Of a DNA stretch of 64,000 nucleotides, positions 9,682 to 19,474 are shown piece by piece (position 1 is the first letter of the stretch; each line of letters begins with the position of its first letter). Where the stretch lies: positions 186,001 through 250,000 of the forward strand of contig NC_020514.1 in NCBI RefSeq assembly GCF_000347635.1. Reading direction: 5' to 3'. Below the pieces are notes generated by a model. It was given only the letters and a program-made list of their open reading frames with translations. It did no database searches and had not been told where the DNA came from. A program made the translations under genes and the position numbers. Source of the DNA: Paraglaciecola psychrophila 170. Its GTDB lineage: Bacteria; Pseudomonadota; Gammaproteobacteria; Enterobacterales; Alteromonadaceae.

Positions 9682-10868
9682 TTAGCAGCTGGCCTATGCT
9701 GGTTAATACCATAAACCAGCTCTGCCGGGTGTTCGATATCCCACAGGCATAAGTCTGCATCCATCCCGGTTTGAATTTGGCCTTTGTTTGCAATATCTAG
9801 TGCTTTGGCAGCATGCAGGGTGACACCTTGAAGTACTTCTTCCGGAGTCAAACCAAACAACACACTCGCCATATTCATTATGGTTAAAATGGATGCAATG
9901 GGTGAACTACCCGGGTTTAAGTCGGTGGCTATCGCCATAGGAACCTTGTTGGCCCTGAGTGCGGCTACAGGCGGTTTTTGGGTTTCACTAAGATAATAAA
10001 ATGCGCCGGGTAACAACACAGCAACCGTACCCGATTGTTTTAGTGCGGGGATATCTTTAGGGTCTAAATATTCAATATGGTCGACAGAGATGGCACCAAA
10101 CTCAGCTGCAAGTTTGGCACCCTTTAAATCAGAGAGCTGTTCAACATGGGCCTTCACATTGAGTTTGTGGGTTTTAGCGGCTGCAAAAATCTTGCGGCAT
10201 TGTGCTGGCGAGAAGCCAATGCTTTCACAAAACACGTCAACACAACTGGCCAATTGCTGTCCAGCAACAGCGGGTATTACTTGATCACAAACAAATTGAA
10301 CGTAATCATCAGGGTTAGAGCGGTATTCTATGGGCACAGTATGCGCCCCAAGATAAGTGGGAATAATACTAACAGGCAAATGCTCAGAAATTTGTTTGGC
10401 GACTTTGAGCATTTTTAATTCGGTATCCAAATCTAAACCGTAACCCGACTTCACTTCGATACAGGTCACCCCTTCTTTAACTAATCTCGCAGCGCGTTTA
10501 ATGGCACTGGTGAGCAAGGTTAGTTCAGATGCATCTCTGGTGGCATTTACCGTACCTTGAATACCTCCGCCTTGTTGGGCTATTTCAGTATAGGTTTTGC
10601 CTTGTAGCCGTTGCTCAAACTCATTAGCTCTATTGCCGCCATAAACCAGATGGGTATGACAGTCGATAAACCCAGGTAGTAACCATTTGTTTTCGCCATC
10701 GACTTTTTTACTACTCTGGTAGGACGTGTCAGAACTACCGAATATGGCGAGTACTTTGCCGTCTTTTATGGCAACACAAGATTGACTAAGTATGCCGTAA
10801 GCTTTGCCGTTTTTTTGCATCGAAGCAATACGCACATTTTCTATTACTACATCACACTGCTTAGTCAT
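9657..10868 (-). CDS. hutI: Imidazolonepropionase
   Basis: Amidohydrolase-superfamily enzyme (403 residues) that opens 4-imidazolone-5-propionate to N-formimino-glutamate, third step of histidine catabolism. Metal and catalytic motifs: DCHTHLVYGG near residue 80, HVEQLSD, DHIEYLDP and the late Asp in AIATDLNPGSSP. Transcribed divergently from hutC; its start codon is about 35 bases from the large palindrome, so HutC bound there would block it. hutG overlaps its 3' end, indicating co-translation. Confidence 0.96.
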   Translation of the reverse strand: MTKQCDVVIENVRIASMQKNGKAYGILSQSCVAIKDGKVLAIFGSSDTSYQSSKKVDGENKWLLPGFIDCHTHLVYGGNRANEFEQRLQGKTYTEIAQQGGGIQGTVNATRDASELTLLTSAIKRAARLVKEGVTCIEVKSGYGLDLDTELKMLKVAKQISEHLPVSIIPTYLGAHTVPIEYRSNPDDYVQFVCDQVIPAVAGQQLASCVDVFCESIGFSPAQCRKIFAAAKTHKLNVKAHVEQLSDLKGAKLAAEFGAISVDHIEYLDPKDIPALKQSGTVAVLLPGAFYYLSETQKPPVAALRANKVPMAIATDLNPGSSPIASILTIMNMASVLFGLTPEEVLQGVTLHAAKALDIANKGQIQTGMDADLCLWDIEHPAELVYGINQHRPAAKWFAGREC

Positions 10869-10903
10869 GGGTTATACCCTTTATTTAATATACATATGAG
10901 TTT

Positions 10904-10939
10904 ACTTGTACATACTTGTATATACAAGTATGTACAAGT
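10904..10939. promoter_or_regulatory. 36-bp perfect palindrome, probable HutC operator
   Basis: A perfect 36-bp inverted repeat (two 18-base halves meeting between 10921 and 10922) in the hutI-hutC intergenic region. Its core CTTGTATATACAAG (10915-10928) matches the TTGTATATACAA type of site known for GntR/HutC regulators of hut genes. Each half also repeats ACTTGTA, so the site could hold two dimers. It sits where it can control both divergent transcripts and hutC itself. Binding by HutC is inferred from position and motif. Confidence 0.85.
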
Positions 10940-10978
10940 GTATTAATATCATTTTATTCTTACATACTGGATGGGTTG

Positions 10979-11710
10979 ATGATGGATAATAAATCTTCGG
11001 TGCAAGCCAGATTTGTACAAATTAAGTCTGCATTATTAGACAAAATTGAACGTGGCGACATGTGCCCAGGTGACAAAGTGTTGTCAGAAAATAAGCTGGC
11101 AGCTAGTTTTGGTGTGAGTCGTATGACTGCTCGTCGTGCTTTATCTGAATTGGTAGTGGAGGGCATTTTGGCGAGGTCTCAAGGTGTAGGTACCTTTGTT
11201 TCTGACAGCCGACCCATGAGTTCGATTCTTGAAATACGCAGCATAGACGATGAGATCATTCAGCGCGGACATCGCTATTCAAACAAAGTGTTAGGCGTGC
11301 ATACAATACATGCATCTGAACGACAAAGTGTTTGGCTGGGAGTGTCGGCTAATAGTTTAGTTTTTCATACTAAGGTTGTGCATATGGAAAACGAGCTTGT
11401 TATTCAATTAGAAGACAGATTAGTGAATCCTGCTTTAGCTCCTCAATATATTGAACAAGACTTTATACACACTACAGCGAATCATTATTTGAGCAAAGTA
11501 GCGCCTCTGACTCAGGCCGATCATTCTGTTGAAGCTATATCTCCCAATAAAGAATTAGCCGATATATTGGAAATTGATATCACCCAGCCTTGTTTGAAAA
11601 TAAGTCGCCGCACTTACTCAAGTAAAGGCATTGTCAGTTATGCCCGCTTATATCATCCAGGCAACCGCTATCGAATAGGTGGTCACCTTGATTTTCACCC
11701 TTCTAATTAG
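10979..11710 (+). CDS. hutC: Histidine utilisation repressor HutC (GntR family)
   Basis: GntR-family repressor with an N-terminal winged helix (about residues 10-75: KSALLDKIERGD...LSENKLAASFGVSRMTARRAL) and a C-terminal UTRA ligand domain (about 90-240), which in this family senses urocanate. The frame is open from 10916, but that start would lie inside the operator palindrome; ATG at 10979 (MMDNKSS) or 10982 gives the normal length of about 243 residues. First gene of hutCUH; hutU starts 10 bases after its stop. Autoregulation is expected from the operator position. Confidence 0.92.
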   Translation: MMDNKSSVQARFVQIKSALLDKIERGDMCPGDKVLSENKLAASFGVSRMTARRALSELVVEGILARSQGVGTFVSDSRPMSSILEIRSIDDEIIQRGHRYSNKVLGVHTIHASERQSVWLGVSANSLVFHTKVVHMENELVIQLEDRLVNPALAPQYIEQDFIHTTANHYLSKVAPLTQADHSVEAISPNKELADILEIDITQPCLKISRRTYSSKGIVSYARLYHPGNRYRIGGHLDFHPSN

Positions 11711-11719
11711 GACATTTTT

Positions 11720-13399
11720 ATGAATCGATATGACCCCAGTCGCACTATCCGTGCACCTAGAGGCAATCAACTCAACGCCAAAAGTTGGCAGACAGAAGCG
11801 CCCCTTAGAATGTTGATGAATAACCTTGACGTGGAAGTAGCTGAACATCCCCATAGTTTAGTGGTTTATGGCGGCATTGGGCGCGCTGCGAGAGACTGGC
11901 AAAGTTATGACAAAATTGTTGAAGTACTCAAACGGCTGAATATTGATGAAACTTTGCTCATCCAAAGTGGTAAACCTGTAGGTGTGTTTCCTACTCACGA
12001 AAATGCACCGCGGGTTATTATTGCTAACTCAAATTTAGTACCACACTGGGCAAACTGGGAACACTTTAATGCGTTAGATAAACAAGGCCTGATGATGTAT
12101 GGCCAAATGACAGCTGGATCTTGGATATACATTGGTTCACAGGGAATAGTACAAGGCACTTATGAAACTTTTGTCAGTGTGGCAAAACATCATTTTAATG
12201 GTCAACCCAAAGGCCGCTGGATATTAACCGGTGGTTTGGGCGGTATGGGAGGTGCGCAACCTCTTGCGGCAACGATGGCTGGCTTTTCAATGTTGGCGAT
12301 TGAGGTGGATGAAAGCCGTATCGATTTTCGAATAAAAACAGGATACTTAGACAAAAAGGCTCAAGACCTCGACCATGCTATGGAATTATTAAAGCAGGCC
12401 AATTTAGCTGGTGAGTCGGTTTCTATCGGTTTACTAGCTAATGCTGCAGATGTTTTTCCAGAATTGGTTAGACGCAATATAACGCCAGATGTGGTGACTG
12501 ACCAAACAAGTGCTCACGATCCATTGAACGGTTACTTGCCTAAAGCTTGGAGTCTGGAGCAAGCGTTAAGTATGCGTCAAACCGATGAAAAATTAGTAGT
12601 GAAAGCCGCTAAAAAATCTATGGCCATGCAAGTTAAAGCCATGTTGGACCTACAATCTAAAGGTGCGGTCACTCTGGATTACGGCAATAACATCCGGCAA
12701 ATGGCGTTAGAAGAGGGCGTGTCAAATGCCTTTGATTTCCCAGGATTTGTGCCTGCCTACATCAGGCCTTTATTTTGCCAAGGCATAGGTCCATTTCGTT
12801 GGGTGGCATTATCTGGCAATCCAGAAGATATCTATAAAACCGATGCAAAAGTAAAAGAATTAATTCCAGATAACGCGCACTTACATCAATGGTTAGATAT
12901 GGCCAAAGAGCGCATTCAGTTCCAAGGTTTACCTGCACGTATTTGTTGGGTGGGTTTAGGTGAAAGGCAAAAACTGGGGCTGGCCTTTAACGAAATGGTC
13001 AGAACCGGTGAACTATCGGCACCCATAGTCATTGGTCGCGATCACCTAGATTCAGGCTCAGTTGCTTCACCTAATCGTGAAACAGAAAATATGTTAGATG
13101 GTTCAGACGCGGTATCAGATTGGCCGATACTTAATGCGCTACTAAACACTGCTGGTGGCGCAACATGGGTAAGTTTGCATCATGGAGGCGGCGTTGGCAT
13201 GGGATTCAGTCAGCATTCCGGTGTAGTTATTCTGTGTGATGGCACGGAAGATGCCGACAAGCGTATCGCTAGAGTGTTACACAACGATCCTGCTACAGGC
13301 GTTATGCGTCATGCTGACGCAGGCTATGACGTGGCTAAAGAATGCGCCAGAAAGCACAATTTAGACCTGCCGATGTTAGACAACGAGGGAGATAAGTAA
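11720..13399 (+). CDS. hutU: Urocanate hydratase (urocanase)
   Basis: A 559-residue cytosolic enzyme that hydrates urocanate to 4-imidazolone-5-propionate using tightly bound NAD+ as electrophile. Diagnostic stretches: the NAD-binding [19 protein letters not shown] near residue 175, the conserved [12 protein letters not shown] near 265, and the active-site region [14 protein letters not shown] with its Cys near 410. Full length for the family. It sits between hutC and hutH; the hutU stop and hutH start share one base (TAATG), so the two are translationally coupled. Confidence 0.97.
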   Translation: MNRYDPSRTIRAPRGNQLNAKSWQTEAPLRMLMNNLDVEVAEHPHSLVVYGGIGRAARDWQSYDKIVEVLKRLNIDETLLIQSGKPVGVFPTHENAPRVIIANSNLVPHWANWEHFNALDKQGLMMYGQMTAGSWIYIGSQGIVQGTYETFVSVAKHHFNGQPKGRWILTGGLGGMGGAQPLAATMAGFSMLAIEVDESRIDFRIKTGYLDKKAQDLDHAMELLKQANLAGESVSIGLLANAADVFPELVRRNITPDVVTDQTSAHDPLNGYLPKAWSLEQALSMRQTDEKLVVKAAKKSMAMQVKAMLDLQSKGAVTLDYGNNIRQMALEEGVSNAFDFPGFVPAYIRPLFCQGIGPFRWVALSGNPEDIYKTDAKVKELIPDNAHLHQWLDMAKERIQFQGLPARICWVGLGERQKLGLAFNEMVRTGELSAPIVIGRDHLDSGSVASPNRETENMLDGSDAVSDWPILNALLNTAGGATWVSLHHGGGVGMGFSQHSGVVILCDGTEDADKRIARVLHNDPATGVMRHADAGYDVAKECARKHNLDLPMLDNEGDK

Positions 13400-14919
13400 T
13401 GGAACGTATCGAAATTAATCCGGGGCAACTCACCCTATCTCAATTAAGAGACGTGTACCGTCAGCATATCCCTATTTCCTTATCATCTGGTGCTCATGAG
13501 GCTATTCATAAAGCTGAAATGGTAGTGTTGGATGTGATTGCAGAAGATAGAACTGTGTATGGGATCAATACTGGTTTTGGTCTATTAGCTAATACTAAAA
13601 TTGATGTGTCGGAGTTAGAACTTCTGCAACGCAGCATAGTGCTGTCACATGCTGCTGGTATTGGCAATTTTATGTCTGAAGATGTAGTGCGTTTGTTGTT
13701 ATTACTTAAAATAAACTCGCTGTCTCGAGGTTATTCAGGTATTCGCTTACAAGTGATTGAAGCCCTGATTACCTTGTACAACAAAGAAATCTACCCTGCT
13801 ATTCCTGAAAAAGGTTCGGTGGGTGCTTCGGGCGATTTAGCGCCGCTGGCCCACATGAGCGTAGTGCTATTAGGAGAAGGTGAAGTCATCTATCAAGGCA
13901 CCCGAATTTCAGCAGAAAACGCCTTAAAAATAGCGGGACTTGAGAAAATTGCACTCGCACCTAAGGAAGGATTGGCCCTACTCAATGGGACTCAGGCGTC
14001 AACAGCTTTTTCCCTAAGAGGTCTGTTTTGTGCCGAAAATGCATTAAATTCCAGTATCGCCATTGGTTCATTAAGTGTCGAGGCTGCACTGGGTTCGAGA
14101 GTGCCTTTTGATGAACGTATTCATGAGGTGCGTGGCCATCAGGCACAAACTGATGTGGCGGCGGCTTACCGAGGTTTATTAAAAGAATCCTCTATTGGTC
14201 ACTCCCACGGCGGCTGTGAAAAAGTCCAAGATCCTTATTCGCTGCGTTGCCAACCCCAAGTGATGGGCGCTTGTTTGCAACAAATGCGTTTTGCCGCACA
14301 GACGCTTGTAATAGAAGCTAATGGGGTATCAGATAACCCATTGGTATTTTCTGATAGTGGCGATATTCTTTCAGGTGGTAATTTTCACGCTGAAATCGTT
14401 GCTATGACCGCAGACATGTTAGCCATTGCTTTATCCGAAATCGGTGCCTTGTCTGAAAGACGCATGGCGTTATTGATTGACTCGCACCTAAGTGGTTTAC
14501 CCCCATTTTTAGTGGATAACGGAGGGGTGAATTCTGGGTTTATGATTGCACAAGTGACCAGTGCCGCGCTTGCCAGCGAAAACAAAACCCTAGCCCACCC
14601 AGCATCAATAGATTCATTACCGACTTCGGCTAATCAAGAAGACCATGTGTCTATGGCCACCTTTGCAGGCAGACGATTATGGGATATTTTCGACAATGTA
14701 GCGGGTATTTTGGCCATAGAATGGCTGGCGGCTAGCCAAGGGTTAGACTTTAGATTGCCACTTGAAACCAGCGATAAGCTCAAATCAGTTAAAGCGTTGC
14801 TGCGTACAAAAGTGACTTTTTATGACAAAGATAGATATTTTTCACCTGATATTGAAAATGCCAAAAAGTTGATAGTGAATCGTAGTTTGTTGGATATCGT
14901 TGATATTGACTTGTTGTAA
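13399..14919 (+). CDS. hutH: Histidine ammonia-lyase (histidase)
   Basis: First enzyme of histidine degradation: deaminates L-histidine to urocanate. The autocatalytic MIO electrophile forms from Ala143-Ser144-Gly145 in [16 protein letters not shown], and the Tyr in VYGINTGFG (about 54) is the catalytic tyrosine of the family. Its 506 residues match the usual length. The start is fixed by the one-base overlap with hutU. It ends the hutCUH transcript; a 19-codon peptide gene and an inverted repeat follow. Confidence 0.97.
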   Translation: MERIEINPGQLTLSQLRDVYRQHIPISLSSGAHEAIHKAEMVVLDVIAEDRTVYGINTGFGLLANTKIDVSELELLQRSIVLSHAAGIGNFMSEDVVRLLLLLKINSLSRGYSGIRLQVIEALITLYNKEIYPAIPEKGSVGASGDLAPLAHMSVVLLGEGEVIYQGTRISAENALKIAGLEKIALAPKEGLALLNGTQASTAFSLRGLFCAENALNSSIAIGSLSVEAALGSRVPFDERIHEVRGHQAQTDVAAAYRGLLKESSIGHSHGGCEKVQDPYSLRCQPQVMGACLQQMRFAAQTLVIEANGVSDNPLVFSDSGDILSGGNFHAEIVAMTADMLAIALSEIGALSERRMALLIDSHLSGLPPFLVDNGGVNSGFMIAQVTSAALASENKTLAHPASIDSLPTSANQEDHVSMATFAGRRLWDIFDNVAGILAIEWLAASQGLDFRLPLETSDKLKSVKALLRTKVTFYDKDRYFSPDIENAKKLIVNRSLLDIVDIDLL

Positions 14920-15000
14920 ACAAGTTTGCTTATAGAACCTTCCTAGTTCAACAAATGTGCATCTTATGCAAGTTAATGCTTCATTTCTACAGAGGTGATT

Positions 15001-15060
15001 ATGTATTTTGCTATTTTTATTTGTGTTTTATTTTTACTTTGCGTATTTATCCAGACTTAA
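15001..15060 (+). CDS. Possible 19-residue hydrophobic peptide after hutH
   Basis: An ATG at 15001 preceded by a strong ribosome site (AGAGGTG, 5 bases upstream) opens a 19-codon frame coding MYFAIFICVLFLLCVFIQT, a single hydrophobic helix. Its stop overlaps the left arm of an inverted repeat. It could be a small membrane peptide or a chance ORF; nothing else supports it. Confidence 0.3.
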   Translation: MYFAIFICVLFLLCVFIQT

Positions 15061-15076
15061 AAGTTTGGGTAAATAC
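15043..15076. terminator. Imperfect hairpin downstream of hutH
   Basis: Inverted repeat with 14 of 16 matching pairs (15043-15058 against 15061-15076) and a two-base loop, 124 bases past the hutH stop. It has no following T run, so it is a weak terminator candidate, or an mRNA-stabilising end. Confidence 0.35.
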
Positions 15077-15276
15077 ATGGTTTGCTCACAAAACAGCAAA
15101 CTTATATTACGCCTTTTAAAAGATTCAGTTTATGAAATACCGTAAAAATTTCCCCGAAACGTTGACGTAATTATGATTATAGCGTTCGTACCTAATCCGA
15201 CTTCCGCGAATATACTTTGAAGTGTTTGCACGCCTAGTATTTGGTTTAATTGATCCAAATGGTATTGAGAGTAAAT

Positions 15277-15676
15277 ATGAATAACCTAAAATTATTTGGA
15301 TTATTTCTAGTCGACATCTTTTCTGCGATGGGTTGCGGCGAAAGCAGCAACAGCATCTCAAATGCTAGCGTCTCTGCTCCATTCGTAAGTGCTGGTACTT
15401 TCATGGTGGTATTTTTCAAATACAGCAAAAACTCATAATGTTTTAGGCGATGGGGCCAATACTTTCAATTCGTCTGGCTCCTACACTTATATAACGAGTG
15501 AAAGTGTAGGCAATGCAATCGTAGTTGATTCAGTTATTTCGAATTTTACCCTTACATTTATTTCATTAATAACGGGAAAATTCCAAGCTACAGCTGAACC
15601 TGACGCAAATTCAAACCAAACGGGTTTCTCTATTGTGTTAAGACAATCATCACCTAACAAGCGTATAAGTTTATAA
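15277..15676 (+). pseudogene. Frameshifted secreted lipoprotein-like gene
   Basis: The ATG at 15277 (MNNLKLFGLFLVDIFSAMGCGESS) gives a lipoprotein-type signal with Cys near residue 19 followed by a Ser/Asn-rich linker; this frame stops at 15438. The coherent continuation (SNTAKTHNVLGDGANTFNSSGSYTY... to 15676) is one frame over. Removing one T from the T run at 15412-15416 joins the two into about 130 residues. The C-terminal half has the short beta-rich, Thr/Ser-rich pattern of small surface lipoproteins. Function unknown. Either a decayed gene or a base-calling error. Confidence 0.55.
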
Positions 15677-15991
15677 GTAACAAATGAGCCCAAATTTTTG
15701 TAAATACGAACGACGTAAAATGCGTCTAATTTGCTCCGTTTTTTATGCGGAATTTGAGGCTATAGAAAGGTGTAGAGCCAAAACTGCAGTGCGCCACGTA
15801 AAATATTTTTATTTACTAATGGTTCAACTTATCAATATTGCACGTTTTAGTCCTGTACTCTTTTTATCGAGCACTTAGTTCAGCCCACTTTACGTAGTCC
15901 CAGTGATTAGACTTTGACGCTTAGTGTTAGCAGCGCCGGGACTTGTGGTAATGAACTTTGCCTACCAGGGCAATACGGCTAAGTACTACTG
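15677..15991. other. Gap downstream of the Mrp operon
   Basis: No supported gene. A 64-codon plus frame here has no recognisable features and no good ribosome site. The convergent Mrp operon ends at 15992; I see no strong U-tract terminator. Confidence 0.3.
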
Positions 15992-17701
15992 CTACAAGTA
16001 ATACAGCAGCACGTAGGCCGATAATAACCCTGCAATCCATAAAGCGGTGGTGCCTACAGGCCAAGAACGGGCAAACACGCCTCTTTCTTTACTGTCAGCC
16101 GTGTGGGGTTGCCCCAAGTAATTGATGGCGATCCGATGTAACAATTTCTGCAAACGTACTCTTTGTACTGCAATAACTTCACCGATCGAACTAAGTGCTT
16201 GCTCTATTATTCTCACCAATGAAACGGCTGCACGTCTCCATAACCAATCAGTGTCGAGGCTTATTGTCATAGTTCGTTTCATCAGTGGCAACAGCACGAA
16301 GAACGCAAGTCCTGAAAATAATAGTAATTGTAAATAGAACAATACTTTGCCAACCGTATACGGTTCATAATTAACTGGATAGGGAAGCAAGCTATAAAGC
16401 ATCTCGGGGAAAACACCGAGTAAAACACACAAGCTGGCAAAAATGACCATCGCCAGTCCCATATTCCAAGGTGCATCTTTAGGTCGTAAACCTGAATCTT
16501 TTTGAAAAAACACAAACCATGGGAATTTTATCCCAGCATGTAAAAACACACCGGCAGATGCGGCAGTTAATGCCATATACACCCATACTAGATTTCCATC
16601 AACTGCAGCTTGGGAAATCATACTTTTTGTGGTGAAGCCTGATGTCAGTGGAAAACTTGAAATGGCTAAAGCACCTATAATACCGCAGACGCAGGTTAGC
16701 GGCATAGTGCGAAAAAGACCACCCAGCTCCATACATTTATTTTTACCCGTGCGATAGATAACCACGCCCGCACTCATAAATAACAGTGCTTTATAAATAA
16801 TGTGTGCAAAAGCATGTGCCGTCGCCCCATTGAGTGCCATTTCGGTGCCAATACCCACAGCAACCACCATGAAACCGACCTGGTTAACCACAGAGTAGGC
16901 TAAAATGCGCCGAACATCGTTTTCAAGTAGGGCAAAGATGATGCCGTACATAACCATAATCAAACCTATGCCAATCAACACAGGCTCGCCGGGGAACAAC
17001 AATATAAGTGCCAGCACAGCTGTTTTGGTTGTAAATGCCGACAGAAACACCGAGCCGGTTGGAGTGGATTCTGGGTAAGCATCTGCAAGCCACGCGGAAA
17101 CAGGCGGTGCTGCGGCGTTTATTAATATACCAATCAGTATCATCCATGTACTAAAATCTGTTGCCAGCATAGGTTGAATTTGGATAGAACCAGTACTCAC
17201 AACCACACCTTCAATTCCAACTTTAAGCACCACGCCCCCGAGAAGGTGCATAATGGCATAACGTATCCCCGCTGCTCTTGCGCCAGCCGTACCGCCACAC
17301 CAAACAACAATGGTGGAAAATATCGCCATTAGTTCCCAATACAAAAACATGGTAATCAGGTCACCAGCAAAACAGACACCTATGGCACCCGCGGCGTATG
17401 CAAAAGCAGCGGCAAGTTCATACCAACGTGCTACTCGAAAAGAATACAGCCCTCCCACAAAGACCATGATTGCAAAAATGGTAGCGAACAATCGCCTTAG
17501 GGGGCTACCCTCAAGGGGTTCAATATTGTATGAAAGAAATTTTACGGTACTTTGAACGCCATCAGGGACTTGCCATATCGCCCATAGGGTGATTATGGGG
17601 GCTACTAATATGACTGCGGTACGCCCATGACCTTTTACCAGACAAATTAGAACAGCAGCAATGAGCAGGATAAATGCAGGAGAGAAAAGTTCAAATTCCA
17701 T
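15992..17701 (-). CDS. NuoL/MrpA-type antiporter-like membrane subunit
   Basis: A 569-residue polytopic membrane protein of the proton-translocating NADH dehydrogenase/Mrp antiporter family (Proton_antipo_M), with about 14 membrane segments. The core motif region INAAAPPVSAWLADAYPESTPTGSVFLSAFTTKTAVLAL and the later GGLFRTMPLTCVCGIIGALAISSFPLTSGFTTKSM contain the Lys residues and broken helices typical of ion-conducting subunits. A hydrophilic C-terminal stretch (about 500-550) precedes one last helix. It is the last gene of the operon, overlapping the preceding 105-codon gene by 11 bases. This third antiporter-like subunit exceeds the two of canonical Mrp complexes. Confidence 0.85.
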   Translation of the reverse strand: MEFELFSPAFILLIAAVLICLVKGHGRTAVILVAPIITLWAIWQVPDGVQSTVKFLSYNIEPLEGSPLRRLFATIFAIMVFVGGLYSFRVARWYELAAAFAYAAGAIGVCFAGDLITMFLYWELMAIFSTIVVWCGGTAGARAAGIRYAIMHLLGGVVLKVGIEGVVVSTGSIQIQPMLATDFSTWMILIGILINAAAPPVSAWLADAYPESTPTGSVFLSAFTTKTAVLALILLFPGEPVLIGIGLIMVMYGIIFALLENDVRRILAYSVVNQVGFMVVAVGIGTEMALNGATAHAFAHIIYKALLFMSAGVVIYRTGKNKCMELGGLFRTMPLTCVCGIIGALAISSFPLTSGFTTKSMISQAAVDGNLVWVYMALTAASAGVFLHAGIKFPWFVFFQKDSGLRPKDAPWNMGLAMVIFASLCVLLGVFPEMLYSLLPYPVNYEPYTVGKVLFYLQLLLFSGLAFFVLLPLMKRTMTISLDTDWLWRRAAVSLVRIIEQALSSIGEVIAVQRVRLQKLLHRIAINYLGQPHTADSKERGVFARSWPVGTTALWIAGLLSAYVLLYYL

Positions 17702-18008
17702 TGTTACTCTCCTTTATCTTGTTCTGACTCGGGTCTGGGTTCGTATGAGGCTGAGTTTCGTCGTAATAGTCTAGGGGGCGCTTGAGCACTAGGCCCAATA
17801 ATTTTGCCATTAACACCATTACCAGACAACTGACAAATCCGTAAATTGCACCGAATCCAAACCAAGCATCAAAGCCAAAATAACCTTTAACGTATATAAC
17901 TGTCTGCGCAAGTACCACCAAGGTGAGTACTACACTGGAACCAATCCACAACTTACGAACAGTTGACGGTCGGACTAACCAGTGGAGTTGTTTTTCATCA
18001 TTGTTCAT
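17691..18008 (-). CDS. Small two-helix membrane protein of the Mrp operon
   Basis: 105 residues with two predicted membrane helices (about 21-41 and 50-73) and a hydrophilic, Pro/Asn-rich C-terminal tail. It shares a base with the antiporter gene before it and overlaps the one after it by 11 bases, so it is translated as part of the complex operon. I do not recognise a named Mrp subunit here; it may be an accessory or assembly subunit of the antiporter. Confidence 0.7.
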   Translation of the reverse strand: MNNDEKQLHWLVRPSTVRKLWIGSSVVLTLVVLAQTVIYVKGYFGFDAWFGFGAIYGFVSCLVMVLMAKLLGLVLKRPLDYYDETQPHTNPDPSQNKIKESNNGI

Positions 18009-19474
18009 TAACCCAGCCCCTTCACTACTTGGCTTTCCAACTCAATTACTGGACCGTTAAACAAGAAGAAAGCGAGTGTCAGTAATGCGGTTAAACACAA
18101 TGCTAACACGGCTAAAAACGGTGCTTCTCCATGTTCGTTGCCACCTTCTTTTTCGCGTTCAAACCAAACCATGTATAAAATGGGTAAAAAGTACGCTGCG
18201 TTTAGCACTGTACTGGCAATGATGGTGAATACGGCTACAAGATTATTGGCTTCAAATGCGCCAGCTAAAATATACCATTTAGATACAAAACCGCCTGTGG
18301 GTGGGACACCGATCATACTCAGCGCTCCGATCGTAAATGCCGCCATGGTCCATGGCATTCGCCTACCAATACCGCGTAATTGATGAATTTCGGTTTTCTT
18401 GGAGGCAACGTAAATGGCTCCTGCCGCAAAGAATAAAGTTATCTTGCCAAAAGCGTGAGCAACCATATGTATAGCTGCACCTACTTCTGCTAGTGGTTTA
18501 AGTATAGCTGCGGCCATAACCACATACGAAAGTTGGGCAATAGTAGAGTAAGCAAGTAGGCGTTTGATGTTGGTTTGCCGTAATGCCACTAAGCTTGCAG
18601 TAATGATGGTAAATGCTGCAGCATACAACAACCATTGGGAGCTGGAAGCTTCAAACAGAAAATCAATTCCAAATATGTAAACGATAATTTTTGTGATAGT
18701 AAATACACCCGCCTTTACCACTGCAACGGCATGCAGTAAGGCACTCACTGGCGTAGGTGCAACCATTGCTGCAGGTAGCCATTTGTGAACAGGCATCACT
18801 GCTGCTTTACCCACACCAAATACGAATAGGCCTAGAAGTAAACCAATTTCAGGATCATTCAACTTACCAGCGAGGATACCCCCAGTGGTAAAATCGCCTG
18901 TTCCTGCCACTGAGTAGGTCCAAATTATCGCAGGTAAAAATAAACCGATTGATGTGCTAAGTAAAACACCTAAATAAATTCTTGCTGAACGCACTGTAGC
19001 AGCATCACCTTTGTGGGCTACCAGCGGATACGTAGAAAGCGTTAACAGTTCATAGAATAAAAATAAAGTAAACAGATTGCCGGCAAAAGCTACACCAATA
19101 GTGGCGGAAAGAGCAAGGGCGAAACAGGCAAAAAAGCGTGTTTGGTTTTGCTCTTTGTTGCCACGCATGTAGCCTACGGAATATATTGAGTTGATAAGCC
19201 AAAGACCTGATGCCAAGGCAGCAAATAACATGCCCAGCGGTTCCACTGTAAAAGCAATGGTTAGACCCGGCATCACCTGACTTACCTCTACTGAGGGACG
19301 TCCACCATCCATCAGAATGGGCAACAGCCCCCAGACTACCCAAATTAATGACAGTGAGGTAATTGCAGTAGCTGCTTCACGCAGGTTAGGACTTATGCGC
19401 CCAGCAAGAGCAATAGCTAGTGCGCCTACTAATGGGATGCCAATGGCGACTAATATTGCGGTTTCTGGTGTCAT
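18008..19474 (-). CDS. Mrp-type Na+/H+ antiporter subunit D paralogue
   Basis: A 488-residue, about 14-helix membrane protein of the NuoL/M/N-MrpA/D family. The core GKAAVMPVHKWLPAAMVAPTPVSALLHAVAVVKAGVF holds the conserved Lys and the His-Lys pair of the proton channel; RQTNIKRLLAYSTIAQLSYV is the second signature. It overlaps mrpD by four bases and is followed with a one-base overlap by the small membrane protein. It is one of three antiporter-like subunits in this operon and would move cations across the inner membrane. Confidence 0.9.
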   Translation of the reverse strand: MTPETAILVAIGIPLVGALAIALAGRISPNLREAATAITSLSLIWVVWGLLPILMDGGRPSVEVSQVMPGLTIAFTVEPLGMLFAALASGLWLINSIYSVGYMRGNKEQNQTRFFACFALALSATIGVAFAGNLFTLFLFYELLTLSTYPLVAHKGDAATVRSARIYLGVLLSTSIGLFLPAIIWTYSVAGTGDFTTGGILAGKLNDPEIGLLLGLFVFGVGKAAVMPVHKWLPAAMVAPTPVSALLHAVAVVKAGVFTITKIIVYIFGIDFLFEASSSQWLLYAAAFTIITASLVALRQTNIKRLLAYSTIAQLSYVVMAAAILKPLAEVGAAIHMVAHAFGKITLFFAAGAIYVASKKTEIHQLRGIGRRMPWTMAAFTIGALSMIGVPPTGGFVSKWYILAGAFEANNLVAVFTIIASTVLNAAYFLPILYMVWFEREKEGGNEHGEAPFLAVLALCLTALLTLAFFLFNGPVIELESQVVKGLG

